Assembly: GCF_008017455.1 (NCBI RefSeq)
Contig: NZ_VRTY01000005.1
Location: forward strand, 1 to 64,000
Origin: Pontibacter qinzhouensis
GTDB lineage: Bacteria > Bacteroidota > Bacteroidia > Cytophagales > Hymenobacteraceae
Direction: 5' to 3'
Length of the DNA: 64,000 nucleotides
Below the pieces are notes generated by a model. The model was not told the origin of the DNA, made no database searches, and was given only the letters and a program-made list of their open reading frames with translations. The translations under genes were made by a program, and so were the position numbers. Of the stretch, positions 1 to 8,831 are shown piece after piece (position 1 is the first letter of the stretch; every line of letters starts with the position of its first letter).

Positions 1-1119
1 TGGCTTCGCTTGTGTAAATACCTCGGGCAAGGTACAGGGTATATGGGCCGGTTTTACAACTCGCCCGCTGGCATCGAACTGCGCCGGTTCGCCCGGGAGC
101 TGGTCTTTCGTAAGTTCCAGAAAATCATCTTTCAATAATACAATGGGCAACTCAATAACCGGTAGGTCTCCTACGGTAGTTTCCTTTTCTGTTACGGCCT
201 CGTTATTTAAACTGAGTTTAGTGCCTGCAGCTACATAAGAGGTTTTAAAAAGATGCGCCAGCACACCGTTTTTCTCTTTTTTGGTAACCGTGAGGGTGCG
301 TTTACGACTTCGGGTGTCTTTGAACCTGATCTCGTCGCCTTCCTGCAGTTGCTCCAGCCATGCCATAGCTACGGTCAGTTTGGCATCTGCAGTAGGCGGA
401 GGCGGTGCATCGGCTGGTGCCAGCCATACGGTGGCAGGCGAACTGATCTTGCCCTGCAGGTCCTGTACAGGCTGTATAACAACCAGCTTAGGCCCAGGCT
501 GCAGCGGGCCGGTGCGCAGCTTAGGACCCATCAGGTCCATCAGTATTTTGCAAGAGGTGCCTTGCTCTTTTTCTGCTTTCCGGATGTTGGCAATCATGCT
601 GGCCCAAGTTGAGGCATCGTCGTGGGCACAGTTAATGCGGGCGCAATTCATGCCGGCTTTCAGGAGCCGGCTTACCAACTGGTCATTTTCAGCAAACTCG
701 CTTGAGAACGTCACCATAATGCGGGTATGCCGCTGCGCAGGTTTTGGGCCAAGCAGGTTGTGTGTGTGCTGCTCCGAGAGCACCCGGTTTTCCTGAAAAG
801 CTACCGGAGTGTGCCATTCCGTTTTTTCACGATCCAGCAGGTAAGAGAGCTGGTTGTGTACTGCCTGCAGACTGGCCAGCACATGCCCCTCGGCTCGCCC
901 CAGCGACGAAAGCCCGATTTCAGCCAGGTTTTCCTGCAACTCCCGGATATCGTGCTGGCGCAGGGCCAGGTAGTGCAGCAGGTTACGCGCACTCTTCCGG
1001 AAAGCCTCATGTGTTTGCTCGGTGGTAGAAGTAAACTTATGCTCCAGTTGCATCGCATCTGTCTGCAGCGCCTCGAGCTGGTGCAACATGTCTAAAAATT
1101 TTTCCTTATCTGGGTGCAT
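1..1119 (-). CDS. Pyruvate kinase-like protein, 5' part (cut by window edge)
   Basis: The minus strand is open from an ATG at 1119 to the left edge, so about 373 N-terminal residues are seen and the 3' end is missing. Residues ~1-130 are a helical, Gln/Leu-rich extension that ordinary pyruvate kinases lack. The barrel then begins with RIMVTFSSEF and contains AGMNCARINCAHDD and DLMGPKLRTG. These match the kinase pattern AGMNVARxNxSHG and the strand before the substrate loop, with Cys-Ala in place of Phe-Ser before the histidine. A B-domain-like stretch follows. The family converts phosphoenolpyruvate and ADP to pyruvate and ATP. The long extension and altered motifs point to the atypical (~600-residue) branch, so activity is probable but not proven. 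Confidence 0.8.
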   Translation of the reverse strand, partial: MHPDKEKFLDMLHQLEALQTDAMQLEHKFTSTTEQTHEAFRKSARNLLHYLALRQHDIRELQENLAEIGLSSLGRAEGHVLASLQAVHNQLSYLLDREKTEWHTPVAFQENRVLSEQHTHNLLGPKPAQRHTRIMVTFSSEFAENDQLVSRLLKAGMNCARINCAHDDASTWASMIANIRKAEKEQGTSCKILMDLMGPKLRTGPLQPGPKLVVIQPVQDLQGKISSPATVWLAPADAPPPPTADAKLTVAMAWLEQLQEGDEIRFKDTRSRKRTLTVTKKEKNGVLAHLFKTSYVAAGTKLSLNNEAVTEKETTVGDLPVIELPIVLLKDDFLELTKDQLPGEPAQFDASGRVVKPAHIPCTLPEVFTQAKP

Positions 1120-1606
1120 GGAACTCAGGTTGAGTTTCTGGATAAAAAGTAATGCAGACAGCAGCCGACTTTAAAAAAATAGGCTGAAGATGCATACGTG
1201 ATTTTACGTATAGTCTGCAAAACCAATCAACCCTGTCTTTTATTTTATAATGTCTCAGCTGGCAGCGCTTTTGTCAGTATTTATAGAACCAACCTCATGT
1301 GCCTCCTCCCCACATTACCGCTTACCCTTGACACTAAATAGCCCAATAATGCTTTGGAAGGCTGTTTCTATTAGAATAATTAATTTAATAAGCTGATGTA
1401 CCAAATATTATAGTTGAAGATTTAGAGATTTAAGAATAGTAGAAAGTATGACTGAGAAGATATGTGGATGATAGAATAGAATTACCCTTACCAGAGAGTG
1501 CTGTCCCTGACCTATCAAAACTCACCCGGAAGTTTGTGTTTTCATTGCCAAAGCATTCACACTCGCCAAAAATTTCCGAACTTTGCGATTGTAACAATTT
1601 CAAGGC
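1120..1606. other. Intergenic region between divergent genes
   Basis: The 487 bases lie between the start of the pyruvate kinase-like gene (minus) and the DUF1684 gene (plus). The only structure I recognise is one minus-strand 57-base-type element at 1324-1382. The rest is AT-rich and must hold both promoters. The best plus-strand candidate is the weak GAACTTTG about 30 bases before the 1607 start, which lacks the TA of the Bacteroidota consensus. Confidence 0.5.
1324..1382 (-). repeat. 57-base element, copy 1
   Basis: Minus-strand copy beginning AATTATTCTAAT at 1382 and ending GTCAAGGGT at 1324, with the core GCCTTCCAAAGC. It is one base longer than the 57-base standard. It lies about 200 bases from either gene. 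Confidence 0.8.
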
Positions 1607-2230
1607 ATGCAACGACCATTCAGGCTGGTAATACTGGCAGGCATCTTACTGGTGCTGTTTTACTTTGTAAAAGAATCGTTCTTCAACGAAGATAATTACC
1701 TAAAGCCCCTGCTGAAGGAGCGCGAAGACAAGGACCTGACCTTCAGGAGCCGCGACAACAGCCCCTTCGAAAGCGAAGACCGCCAGAAGTTCCGGAACCT
1801 GGTGTATTACGAGCCCAACACCGACTACCGCGTAAAAGCCGATGTGGAGCAGCTCGAAAAGAAAGATACCCTGCACATGCCCCTGACCAACGGCAACACC
1901 GAGGCTTACCTGCGTTACGCCATCGCCCGGTTTGAGCTGGAAGGACAGCCACAGCAGCTCACGCTCTATAAGAAAGTAGCAAAAGGAGATGCCGAAGAAA
2001 CGTTCTTCGTTCCCTTCACCGACAAAACCAACGGCTTCGACACTTACGGCGGCGGCCGCTACCTGGATATACCTTTTAAGGAAGACGCCAAAACCGTGAT
2101 GCTCGACTTTAACCGCGCCTACAGCCCCTTCTGCGCCTACAACCCCGAATACGTATGCCCCGTGCCTCCAAGCGACAATCACCTCCCCATAGCCATTCCG
2201 GCTGGGGAGAAGGCGTATGAGCATAAATAG
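1607..2230 (+). CDS. DUF1684 family protein, membrane-anchored
   Basis: 207 residues. An N-terminal hydrophobic segment (residues ~8-22) suggests a signal anchor, with the rest in the periplasm. The C-terminal half carries the DUF1684 signature: GGGRYLDIPF, DFNRAYSPFCAYN, CPVPPSDNHLPI, and a closing AGEK. The conserved Cys-rich CAYNPEYVCP segment may be structural or bind a ligand. The biochemical role of the family is not established. The gene stands alone and starts at an ATG with no clear Shine-Dalgarno sequence. The next gene, pheT, is separated by a repeat-rich spacer. Confidence 0.85.
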   Translation: MQRPFRLVILAGILLVLFYFVKESFFNEDNYLKPLLKEREDKDLTFRSRDNSPFESEDRQKFRNLVYYEPNTDYRVKADVEQLEKKDTLHMPLTNGNTEAYLRYAIARFELEGQPQQLTLYKKVAKGDAEETFFVPFTDKTNGFDTYGGGRYLDIPFKEDAKTVMLDFNRAYSPFCAYNPEYVCPVPPSDNHLPIAIPAGEKAYEHK

Positions 2231-2371
2231 ATGTTAGAAGCAAGATTTTAGATGATAGACAAGAGAAATATACCTATTGATTATGGAGTCTCTTTGGTTC
2301 TTCTACTGATCAAAACTTAGTGTCCGGAAAAATCTATAATCTAACATCTAGAATCTAGCATCTAAAAAAGT
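2229..2371. repeat. Heptamer-armed inverted repeat element, copy 1
   Basis: The left arm (2229-2262) has reiterated TTAGA/ATGAT units. The right arm (2333-2371) has the complementary TCTAACATCTAGAATCTAGC type. Together they bracket a ~70-base core containing TCCGGAAAA. A related element with the same arm types and core words precedes the OstA gene at 32966-33127. The right arm runs into the pheT promoter. Confidence 0.5.
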
Positions 2372-2373
2372 GT

Positions 2374-2381
2374 TAATTTTG
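2374..2381 (+). promoter_or_regulatory. pheT promoter, -7 element TAATTTTG
   Basis: TAATTTTG matches the Bacteroidota TAnnTTTG -7 box. Transcription would start near 2386, leaving a leader of ~45 bases before the ATG at 2431. This argues against the in-frame GTG at 2389 as the start. Confidence 0.6.
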
Positions 2382-2430
2382 AAAAACAGTGGCTGCTGAG
2401 GCTGCGCATCCAACATCAATAGAGAACAAC

Positions 2431-4839
2431 ATGCTGATTTCATTAGACTGGCTAAAACAACTTATACAAATAAATAAACCGGCAGCCGAAGTGGGTGAAC
2501 TACTTACAGGCGCAGGGCTGGAAGTGGAAAGCATTCATACGTTTGAGGCAGTACAGGGCGGGCTGGCAGGCATTGTGATAGGAGAAGTGCTCACCTGCGA
2601 GCGCCACCCCGATGCCGACCGCCTGAGCATTACCACCGTAGATATTGGCGCAGAAGCTCCTGCCAATATTGTGTGCGGCGCGCCTAACGTGGCAGCTGGT
2701 CAGAAAGTAGTGGTGGCTACCGTAAACAGCATGCTTTACCCTTCTGGTGGGGAGCCATTTAAAATAAAGAAATCGAAGATACGGGGAGCAGCTTCAGAAG
2801 GCATGATCTGTGCCGAAGACGAAATCGGGCTGGGGACTTCACATGCCGGTATTATGGTGCTCGATACCGATTTGCCAAACGGCACACCGGCCGCCGGGTA
2901 CTTCGGGTTGAGTTCTGATGAAGTGTTTGAAATTGGCTTAACGCCAAACCGTGCTGATGCTGCCTCGCATTACGGTGTGGCCCGCGACCTGCAGGCGCTG
3001 CTAAAAGTGCCGGCCCAATTGCCTGATGTTAGTGCTTTTGCTGTTGCCAATACTTCACGTTCTATTGCCGTGGAAGTTGAGAACGTAGAAGCCTGTCCGC
3101 GGTATGCCGGGGTAACAGTAAGCGGCCTGAAAGTAGGTCCATCGCCGGAGTGGCTGCAGAAGCGGCTGCGCGCCATTGGCTTATCGCCGATAAACAACGT
3201 GGTGGACGTAACTAACTTTGTACTGCATGAGCTGGGTCAGCCACTGCACGCCTTCGATGCCGACAAAATTACGGGTGATAAGATTGTGGTAAAGAACCTG
3301 GCAGAAGGCAGCACCTTTGTGACGCTGGACGGCGTGGAACGAAAGCTGAAAGCTGCAGACCTGATGATCTGCAACGCAGCGGAGCCAATGGCTATTGGTG
3401 GTGTGTTCGGTGGAAAAGAATCAGGTGTATCAGAAGAAACAACCTCCATCTTCATTGAAAGTGCCTACTTCTCGCCAGACACTGTGCGTCGCACCGGCCA
3501 GACCCACAGCCTGAAAACGGATGCTTCTTTCCGGTTCGAGCGTGGCACTGATCCGAACATGGTGCTCTACGCCCTGAAGCGGGCGGCCCTGCTGGTGCAG
3601 GAAGTAGCAGGAGGAGAGGTGGCATCAGAGATAGTAGACGTGTACCCGAACCCGATCGACAACACTAATCTCAGCCTGAGCATAGACCGCACGCATCGTT
3701 TAATTGGTAAAGAAATAGGCGCGGAGCGAATCAGGGAGATCATCACGGATTTAGGAATAGAAGTTACAGCCGAAACCGAAACACACCTGGAGCTGTCGGT
3801 GCCGCCGTTTAAGGTGGACGTGAAACGGGAGGCCGATGTGGTGGAGGAAGTGCTGCGCATCTACGGTTTCAATAACATCGAGGTAAGCGAACATATGTCA
3901 GCTTCTTTCCTGGCCAGTTTCCCGAAGCCTAACCCAGAAGAGATCACACAGACTATTCTGAATTACATTGCCGATAATGGTTTCCGTGAGATCATTACTA
4001 ACTCCATTACGAACTCCCGCTACTACAACGAGGCGGAGCAGGAGAGCCTGGTGCTGGTGCTGAACTACAACAGTGAGGACCTGGATGCGCTGCGCCAGAC
4101 GCTGGTGTACTCTGGCCTGGAGGTGCTGCGCCGCAACATCAACCGCCGCCAGAAAGACCTGAAAATGTTTGAGCTTGGTAAAACCTACGAGCTGGCAGAG
4201 GGCAAGCACAAGGAGAGCACCAAACTGGTTCTGTTCATGACCGGCAACAGCAGCGCCGAAAGCTGGAAGCAACCAACTGCGAAAGTAGCGTTCCACGACC
4301 TGGCGGGGCTGGTGCAGAACGTGCTCACCAAGTTGAATGCAGGTAACTTTACAGTACAGCCGCTGCCGGAGAACAGGCTTATGCGCCAGGGCATTGCCTA
4401 CACCAAAAACGACACGGTTATAGCCCAGATCGGACTATTGGAAACCAGCGTAACGAAGCAGGTAGAAGTAAAAGAGCAGGTGTGGTATGCAGAGCTGAAC
4501 TGGGATTACCTCCTGAAGAAGTACCGCAGCAACCTGGTAGCCGAAGAGCTGCCGAAGTTCCCGGAAGTGCGCCGCGACCTGTCGCTGGTGCTCGACAAGC
4601 AGGTAACCTTTGACCAGGTGAAGCAGATTGCCTTGCGTACTGAGCGAAAGCTGCTTCAGGACGTAAACGTGTTCGACGTGTACGAGGGAGACAAAATTGA
4701 GGCAGGCAAAAAAGCCTACGCCATCAGCTTCACCCTCCTCGACAAGCAGCAAACGCTCACCGACAAAGTAATAGACAGCACCATGAACCGCCTGATGCAG
4801 CAACTGGAGAAACAGCTGGGAGCATTTATCAGAAAATAA
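2431..4839 (+). CDS. pheT: Phenylalanine--tRNA ligase beta subunit
   Basis: 802 residues from the ATG at 2431. The frame stays open upstream to a GTG at 2389, but those 14 codons are not conserved-looking and overlap the expected transcript start. The protein begins MLISLDWLKQLI, as the family does. Domains in order are an EMAP/tRNA-binding OB fold (residues ~40-150), B3/B4 (~210-390), B5 (~405-475) and a C-terminal FDX-ACB domain (~705-798, with KFPEVRRDLSLVLD). It pairs with PheS, which is not in this window, to charge tRNA-Phe in the cytoplasm. The next genes (ZapB-like, zapA, rny) follow on the same strand. Confidence 0.97.
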   Translation: MLISLDWLKQLIQINKPAAEVGELLTGAGLEVESIHTFEAVQGGLAGIVIGEVLTCERHPDADRLSITTVDIGAEAPANIVCGAPNVAAGQKVVVATVNSMLYPSGGEPFKIKKSKIRGAASEGMICAEDEIGLGTSHAGIMVLDTDLPNGTPAAGYFGLSSDEVFEIGLTPNRADAASHYGVARDLQALLKVPAQLPDVSAFAVANTSRSIAVEVENVEACPRYAGVTVSGLKVGPSPEWLQKRLRAIGLSPINNVVDVTNFVLHELGQPLHAFDADKITGDKIVVKNLAEGSTFVTLDGVERKLKAADLMICNAAEPMAIGGVFGGKESGVSEETTSIFIESAYFSPDTVRRTGQTHSLKTDASFRFERGTDPNMVLYALKRAALLVQEVAGGEVASEIVDVYPNPIDNTNLSLSIDRTHRLIGKEIGAERIREIITDLGIEVTAETETHLELSVPPFKVDVKREADVVEEVLRIYGFNNIEVSEHMSASFLASFPKPNPEEITQTILNYIADNGFREIITNSITNSRYYNEAEQESLVLVLNYNSEDLDALRQTLVYSGLEVLRRNINRRQKDLKMFELGKTYELAEGKHKESTKLVLFMTGNSSAESWKQPTAKVAFHDLAGLVQNVLTKLNAGNFTVQPLPENRLMRQGIAYTKNDTVIAQIGLLETSVTKQVEVKEQVWYAELNWDYLLKKYRSNLVAEELPKFPEVRRDLSLVLDKQVTFDQVKQIALRTERKLLQDVNVFDVYEGDKIEAGKKAYAISFTLLDKQQTLTDKVIDSTMNRLMQQLEKQLGAFIRK

Positions 4840-4851
4840 GAAGTTACAGAA

Positions 4852-4882
4852 GTACGAGCTGGTGCGAGCTTGCAGCTCGTAC
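4852..4882. repeat. GAGCT-type palindrome after pheT
   Basis: GTACGAGCT (4852-4860) and AGCTCGTAC (4874-4882) form a perfect 9-base inverted repeat 12 bases after the pheT stop. A related sequence, sharing CAGCTCGTACYGC, lies at 7642-7662. It is not followed by a T run, so it is more likely a dispersed repeat than a terminator. Confidence 0.6.
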
Positions 4883-5051
4883 CGCTACTTTTGCTTAGAA
4901 ATACTTTTGTGTGCTAAAAAGATTTAAATAACTGTAGTGCAAGCTCCAAGTTGGCACCAGCAAATTAAAAATATACGCAGCAAAAGCCGTTCTACCTGCA
5001 GCAGACAAAACTATTGCAAGAATTAAGAGAAATAACATTACCTTTTGAGCT

Positions 5052-5348
5052 ATGGCAAAGGATAAACAACTGCAACAACTCCAGTCTATTGAAGACAAAT
5101 TACGCAAGCTTTTAGCAAAGCATGCGGATGCGCAGCAGCGCCTGGCTAAGGCGCAGGAAGAGGTGAAGTTCCTGGAAGCATTGGTGGAAGAAAGGGATCA
5201 GGAAATAAAAAATTTTAAAAATCAGGAGAATATTGTTAAAATTGTAGAAACAATGGCAGGTAACACTGCAAACACGACAGAGTTAAAGCTGAAGTTAAAC
5301 GAGTATATCAGAGAAATAGATAAGTGTATCGCTTACTTACAGGATTAG
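5052..5348 (+). CDS. Small coiled-coil protein, ZapB-like
   Basis: 98 residues, charged and almost entirely heptad-patterned from ~5 to 60 (LQSIEDKLRKLL, EEVKFLEALVEERD), then a shorter helical tail (LKLKLNEYIREIDKC). It has no signal peptide or membrane segment. It lies directly upstream of zapA and downstream of pheT, an order I recall as common in Bacteroidota. That context suggests a partner of ZapA and FtsZ in cell division, analogous to ZapB of gammaproteobacteria. The function is inferred from size, coiled coil and neighbour, not from a diagnostic motif. Confidence 0.6.
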   Translation: MAKDKQLQQLQSIEDKLRKLLAKHADAQQRLAKAQEEVKFLEALVEERDQEIKNFKNQENIVKIVETMAGNTANTTELKLKLNEYIREIDKCIAYLQD

Positions 5349-5451
5349 CCCAGTGAACGTGCAGGAGCAAAATAACCCTAATTAGTGCAAGCAACTCTAC
5401 GAACAACAGGCAAACTTAATAAACCAGAACCATTAACATAAAACGCACCGG

Positions 5452-5736
5452 ATGGCAGAATTAGCAATTAAGATTCGCATCGCTGAACGCGAGTATCCGA
5501 TGCGGGTAAAAGAAGAAGAAGAGGAAAGGCTTCGGGTGGTTGGTAAGCTTTTAAACGAGCGCTTACGCTTTTTTAAAGAACAATTTGGCATACAAGACAA
5601 GCAGGACTTGCTGGCCATGGTGGCTTTCGAAACCATGGTAGACAAGCTGAAGCTGGAAGAGGAGAAAGACAGTCATCTCTCCGAAGTGGGCCAAAAATTA
5701 AATACTCTGGATGATCTTTTATCATCAGCTAAATAA
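5452..5736 (+). CDS. zapA: Cell division protein ZapA
   Basis: 94 residues, the usual ZapA size. The N-terminal half has the family beta strands and the basic patch IKIRIAEREYPMRV, followed by EEEERLRVVGKLLNERL. The C-terminal half is a helical dimerisation segment with LLAMVAFETMVDKLKLEEE. ZapA bundles FtsZ protofilaments at the division site. The start ATG gives the family N-terminus. The gene sits between the ZapB-like gene and rny, separated from rny by 179 bases that may encode a small RNA. Confidence 0.9.
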   Translation: MAELAIKIRIAEREYPMRVKEEEEERLRVVGKLLNERLRFFKEQFGIQDKQDLLAMVAFETMVDKLKLEEEKDSHLSEVGQKLNTLDDLLSSAK

Positions 5737-5774
5737 TACAGTTCTTACCCTTTTACGCATTTAAATTTTGTGCT

Positions 5775-5900
5775 TGAGCCACCCATTTACTAAAAGGTGG
5801 AGATACTTTTTATAAAAGCAGGCAGATTTTTAGGGGCAAAACTAGATAAAGGGCTGTAACGATGTCCTGTGGCAGGTACTGCTATATGTTTTTATCACCA
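5775..5900 (+). ncRNA. Possible small RNA between zapA and rny
   Basis: A promoter-like TTTAAATTTTG precedes this stretch at 5760-5770. The sequence can form a CCACC/GGTGG hairpin (near 5780-5800), a CCTG/CAGG hairpin (near 5865-5877), and a long-range pairing of AGCAG (near 5820) with CTGCT (near 5880). In gammaproteobacteria zapA is followed by the 6S RNA gene, which prompted this look. I cannot show 6S identity, and the stretch may simply be the rny leader. Confidence 0.25.
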
Positions 5901-5915
5901 TAAAAGCTTATAGAT

Positions 5916-7514
5916 ATGCCCGATATTATTTACATTTTACTAACAGCCCTTGTAGCGCTCCCGGTGGGCATCTACATAGGCAGAAACCTGCTTCAGAAAG
6001 TCTATAAAGACCAGGAAGAAGCTGCCCGCTTGAAGGCTCAGAACATTGTTCGCGAGGCAGAAATTAATGCCGAAAGTGTTAAGAAAGACCGTATTCTGGA
6101 GGCTAAAGAGAAATTCCTGCGCCTGAAGTCTGAGTTCGAGGAAGAATCGAACAAGAAGAAAAACATCATTATCCAGAACGAGAACAAGGTAAAGCAACGT
6201 GAGCAGCTTGTAACCAAGCAGCTGGAGCAGATTAAACGCCGCGAAACCGAACTCGACAAAGAGAAAGAGGGACTGGCAGCACAGCAGGAAAAAGACAAAG
6301 AAACCCTTCAGGCACAGCTGGAGCAGCTTCGTAAGCGCAAAGAAGAAGTAGAGCAGCAGCACGAAGAGATTGTAGGCCAACTGGAGCGTATTGCTGGTCT
6401 TACTGCCTCTGAGGCACGTGAGCAGCTGGTAGAAGCCCTGAAAAGCGAAGCCCAGACCAAAGCCTCTTCTTACGTGAAAGACATTGTAGCCCAGGCCAAA
6501 CTCACCGCTACAAAAGAAGCCAAGAAAATCGTTATCGAAACCATTCAGCGTACTGCTGCGGAACATGCCATCGAAAACTGCGTGTCGGTGTTCAACATCG
6601 AGAGCGACGACATCAAAGGCAAGATTATTGGTCGTGAAGGCCGTAACATCCGCGCCCTCGAAGCTGCCACTGGTGTAGAGATCATTGTAGACGATACCCC
6701 TGAAGCCATTATCATTTCCGGTTTCGACCCGGTTCGCCGTGAGGTGGCCCGCTTGTCGCTGCACCGTTTAGTAGCCGACGGACGTATACACCCGGCCCGT
6801 ATAGAGGAGGTGGTAACCAAAACCCGCAAGAACATCGACGAAGAGATTATCGAGATTGGTGAGCGTACTGCCATCGATCTGGGTATTCATGGGCTTCATC
6901 CTGAGCTGATTAAGATGGTGGGCCGTATGCGCTTCCGTTCGTCTTACGGTCAGAACCTGCTGCAGCACTCGCGTGAGGTGGCAAACCTTTGCGCTACTAT
7001 GGCCGCAGAACTTGGCCTGAACGTGAAACACGCCAAACGCGCCGGTCTGCTACACGATATTGGCAAGGTAACCCCAGATGAGCCGGAGTTGCCACACGCT
7101 ATCATCGGTATGGAGCTGGCGAAGAAATACAAAGAACATCCTGATGTTTGCAATGCCATAGGTGCTCACCACGATGAAGTAGAAATGACGGCCATGGTGT
7201 CGCCACTGGTACAGGCCTGCGATGCTATTTCAGGCTCCAGACCAGGTGCCCGTCGTGAGATCATGGAATCGTACATCAAGCGTCTGAAAGAGTTGGAGGA
7301 AGCCGCTGTGTCTTTTGATGGTGTGAACCAGTGCTACGCCATCCAAGCCGGCCGTGAGCTACGCGTGATGGTTGATTCTGACAATGTATCGGATGAGAAG
7401 GCAGCACAGATTTCGTATGACATCTCGCAGAAAATAGAGAAAGAAATGCAGTACCCGGGTCAGATAAAGATTACAGTAATCAGAGAGATGCGGGCAATCA
7501 GTTATGCAAAATAA
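5916..7514 (+). CDS. rny: Ribonuclease Y
   Basis: 532 residues, close to the ~520 typical of the family. There is an N-terminal transmembrane segment (residues ~1-20), a long charged coiled coil (~30-200), a KH RNA-binding domain with [15 protein letters not shown] (near residue 235), and an HD phosphohydrolase domain with HSREVA (near 349) and LLHDIGKV (near 378). RNase Y is a membrane-associated endoribonuclease that starts mRNA decay. All metal-binding HD residues appear present. The gene ends the pheT-zapA-rny group and has its own strong terminator. Confidence 0.97.
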   Translation: MPDIIYILLTALVALPVGIYIGRNLLQKVYKDQEEAARLKAQNIVREAEINAESVKKDRILEAKEKFLRLKSEFEEESNKKKNIIIQNENKVKQREQLVTKQLEQIKRRETELDKEKEGLAAQQEKDKETLQAQLEQLRKRKEEVEQQHEEIVGQLERIAGLTASEAREQLVEALKSEAQTKASSYVKDIVAQAKLTATKEAKKIVIETIQRTAAEHAIENCVSVFNIESDDIKGKIIGREGRNIRALEAATGVEIIVDDTPEAIIISGFDPVRREVARLSLHRLVADGRIHPARIEEVVTKTRKNIDEEIIEIGERTAIDLGIHGLHPELIKMVGRMRFRSSYGQNLLQHSREVANLCATMAAELGLNVKHAKRAGLLHDIGKVTPDEPELPHAIIGMELAKKYKEHPDVCNAIGAHHDEVEMTAMVSPLVQACDAISGSRPGARREIMESYIKRLKELEEAAVSFDGVNQCYAIQAGRELRVMVDSDNVSDEKAAQISYDISQKIEKEMQYPGQIKITVIREMRAISYAK

Positions 7515-7535
7515 GTAATTGGTTTAATTAAGGTT

Positions 7536-7573
7536 AAAGCGCCTGCTGCAGCATTGTAGCAGGCGCTTTTGTT
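7536..7573 (+). terminator. rny terminator
   Basis: AAAGCGCCTGCT (7536-7547) pairs perfectly with AGCAGGCGCTTT (7558-7569), with a 10-base loop and T-rich DNA after it. It lies 21 bases past the rny stop. Confidence 0.9.
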
Positions 7574-7592
7574 TTACAGGTACTGCGTGTAT

Positions 7593-7626
7593 GACCTCGC
7601 AGCGTGCGCAGCTCCTGCGAGTGTCT
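7593..7626. repeat. 34-base GC-rich palindrome (REP-like), copy 1
   Basis: Begins GACCTCGCAGCGTGCGCAGC and ends CCTGCGAGTGTCT. The arms CTCGCAG and CTGCGAG are complementary. It is nearly identical to 21727-21760, and to the inverted copies at 21846-21879 and 27103-27136. Confidence 0.8.
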
Positions 7627-7641
7627 TTTTTAGTCACTGCC

Positions 7642-7714
7642 GCGAGCTTTCAGCTCGTACTGCATTAGCAAGAGAGGAAATTAGAACACACGAGCTACAA
7701 GCTCACGCGAGCGT
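7642..7714. repeat. GAGCT-type palindromes, two in a row
   Basis: CGAGCT-TTC-AGCTCG (7643-7657) is followed by GAGCT-ACA-AGCTC (7692-7704) and then ACGCGAGCGTG. The first shares CAGCTCGTAC with the palindrome after pheT. The ACGCGAGCGT word recurs in the long palindrome at 8527-8642. Confidence 0.55.
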
Positions 7715-7769
7715 GAAAAGAACAGGAGTAAAACAACCTGAAGCTGGCTACAAAGTATATGCTTGAACT

Positions 7770-8516
7770 ATGACAGACATACCTAACTTACATATTGGCA
7801 CCTCCGGCTGGAGTTACCGCTGGCAGGAAGTGCTGTACCCGCCGGAGCTGAAGTCGGCAGAGTACCTGCGGCATTATGCCACGCGTTTTAATGCCACAGA
7901 AATCAACAGCAGTTTCTACCACTTCACCATGGCCAGAACCATTGAGAAGTGGCTATCGGAAACGCCGGCGAACTTTAAGTTTGCGCCAAAGCTGAACCAG
8001 GAGATAACGCACAAAAGAAAATTTCAGGAAGTAGAGGAGCCGCTTCAGAAGTTCATGGCACGGTACCAGGCCATGGGGGAGCGGCTCGGGCCGGTGCTGG
8101 TACAGATTGCGGGCAGCTTTCGCTACGACAGGCTGGTGGCAGAAACCTTTTACCGAACGCTGCGGGAGCTTTACCCTACCCAAACCTTTGCGCTGGAGGC
8201 GCGGCATGTGTCTTGGTTTACCGAAGAGTCGGTGGAGCTGCTGCGCGAGTATAACATCACCACGGTTATAGCCAGTGCCGGCAAACGGTTTCCGGGTACG
8301 GAGATCACGACAACAGAAACGGCTTACCTGCGCCTGCACGGCGACGAAAAGCTCTACGCCTCCGCTTACTCCGACGAGAAACTGGAACGTTACGCTTATA
8401 TGGTGAAGGACTGGCTGGAGGATGGCAAAGAAGTGTGGGTATTTTTCAACAACACCATTACCGGAAACGCTGTAACAGACGCTGATAAATTACGAGACCT
8501 CGTTCTGGATTTGTAG
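7770..8516 (+). CDS. DUF72 family protein (YecE-like)
   Basis: 248 residues, full length for the DUF72/YecE TIM-barrel family. It begins HIGTSGWSYRWQEVLYPPEL, continues with FNATEINSSFY and LEARHVSW, and has a late YLRLHG (near residue 190), all in family order. It has no signal peptide, so it is cytoplasmic. The enzymatic activity of the family is not established. The gene is flanked on both sides by GC-rich palindromic repeats, and nothing in the surroundings points to a pathway. Confidence 0.9.
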   Translation: MTDIPNLHIGTSGWSYRWQEVLYPPELKSAEYLRHYATRFNATEINSSFYHFTMARTIEKWLSETPANFKFAPKLNQEITHKRKFQEVEEPLQKFMARYQAMGERLGPVLVQIAGSFRYDRLVAETFYRTLRELYPTQTFALEARHVSWFTEESVELLREYNITTVIASAGKRFPGTEITTTETAYLRLHGDEKLYASAYSDEKLERYAYMVKDWLEDGKEVWVFFNNTITGNAVTDADKLRDLVLDL

Positions 8517-8526
8517 ACTATCAAAA

Positions 8527-8642
8527 CTATAACGCGAGCGTCCTCGCTCCTGACTGCTATTCCGTGGCCTCTGGCCGCTTTGAGCTATAATTTGGCCAGA
8601 GGCCTCAAAATAAAATCATGAGGCAGGACGCTCGCGTTATAG
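8527..8642. repeat. 116-base nested palindrome
   Basis: The outer arms are perfect over 18 bases: CTATAACGCGAGCGTCCT (8527-8544) and its complement at 8625-8642. Inside, GGCCTCTGGCC (8566-8576) pairs perfectly with 8594-8604. The element starts 11 bases after the DUF72 stop and could form a cruciform or a long RNA hairpin. It has no T run and no coding capacity. A small non-autonomous mobile element or a composite of REP-like units are both possible. Confidence 0.8.
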
Positions 8643-8653
8643 ATTGATTGTTA

Positions 8654-8710
8654 AATTATTCAAATGAAAATACCCTCCAAAGGGCTTTTTGCCATTTTTC
8701 AGTCAAGGGT
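8654..8710 (+). repeat. 57-base element, copy 2
   Basis: Plus-strand copy, 57 bases, starting AATTATTCAAATGAAAA and ending AGTCAAGGGT. The hairpin core is CCCT-CCAA-AGGG, different in sequence from most copies but still complementary. Confidence 0.85.
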
Positions 8711-8831
8711 CGTTTCTTGATGTAAGAGCTTATAGTTTTTATAGTCAGTCTTTGGATAAATATTCACCTTCTTCTCCAGAAGTCTAGACATCATCAAACT
8801 TTCAAACAATCTAACCATTTAACCAACCAGC

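Noticed and set aside
2389..2430. GTG at 2389 as pheT start
   Set aside because: The extra 14 residues do not match the family start, and the codon lies only 8 bases past a consensus -7 box; the ATG at 2431 gives the normal N-terminus.
5940..6764. 274-codon minus-strand open frame opposite rny
   Set aside because: Shadow of a strongly conserved gene with clear KH/HD domains; composition is that of an antisense frame.
8527..8642. Intrinsic terminator of the DUF72 gene
   Set aside because: The palindrome is very long and nested, and has no T run after it.
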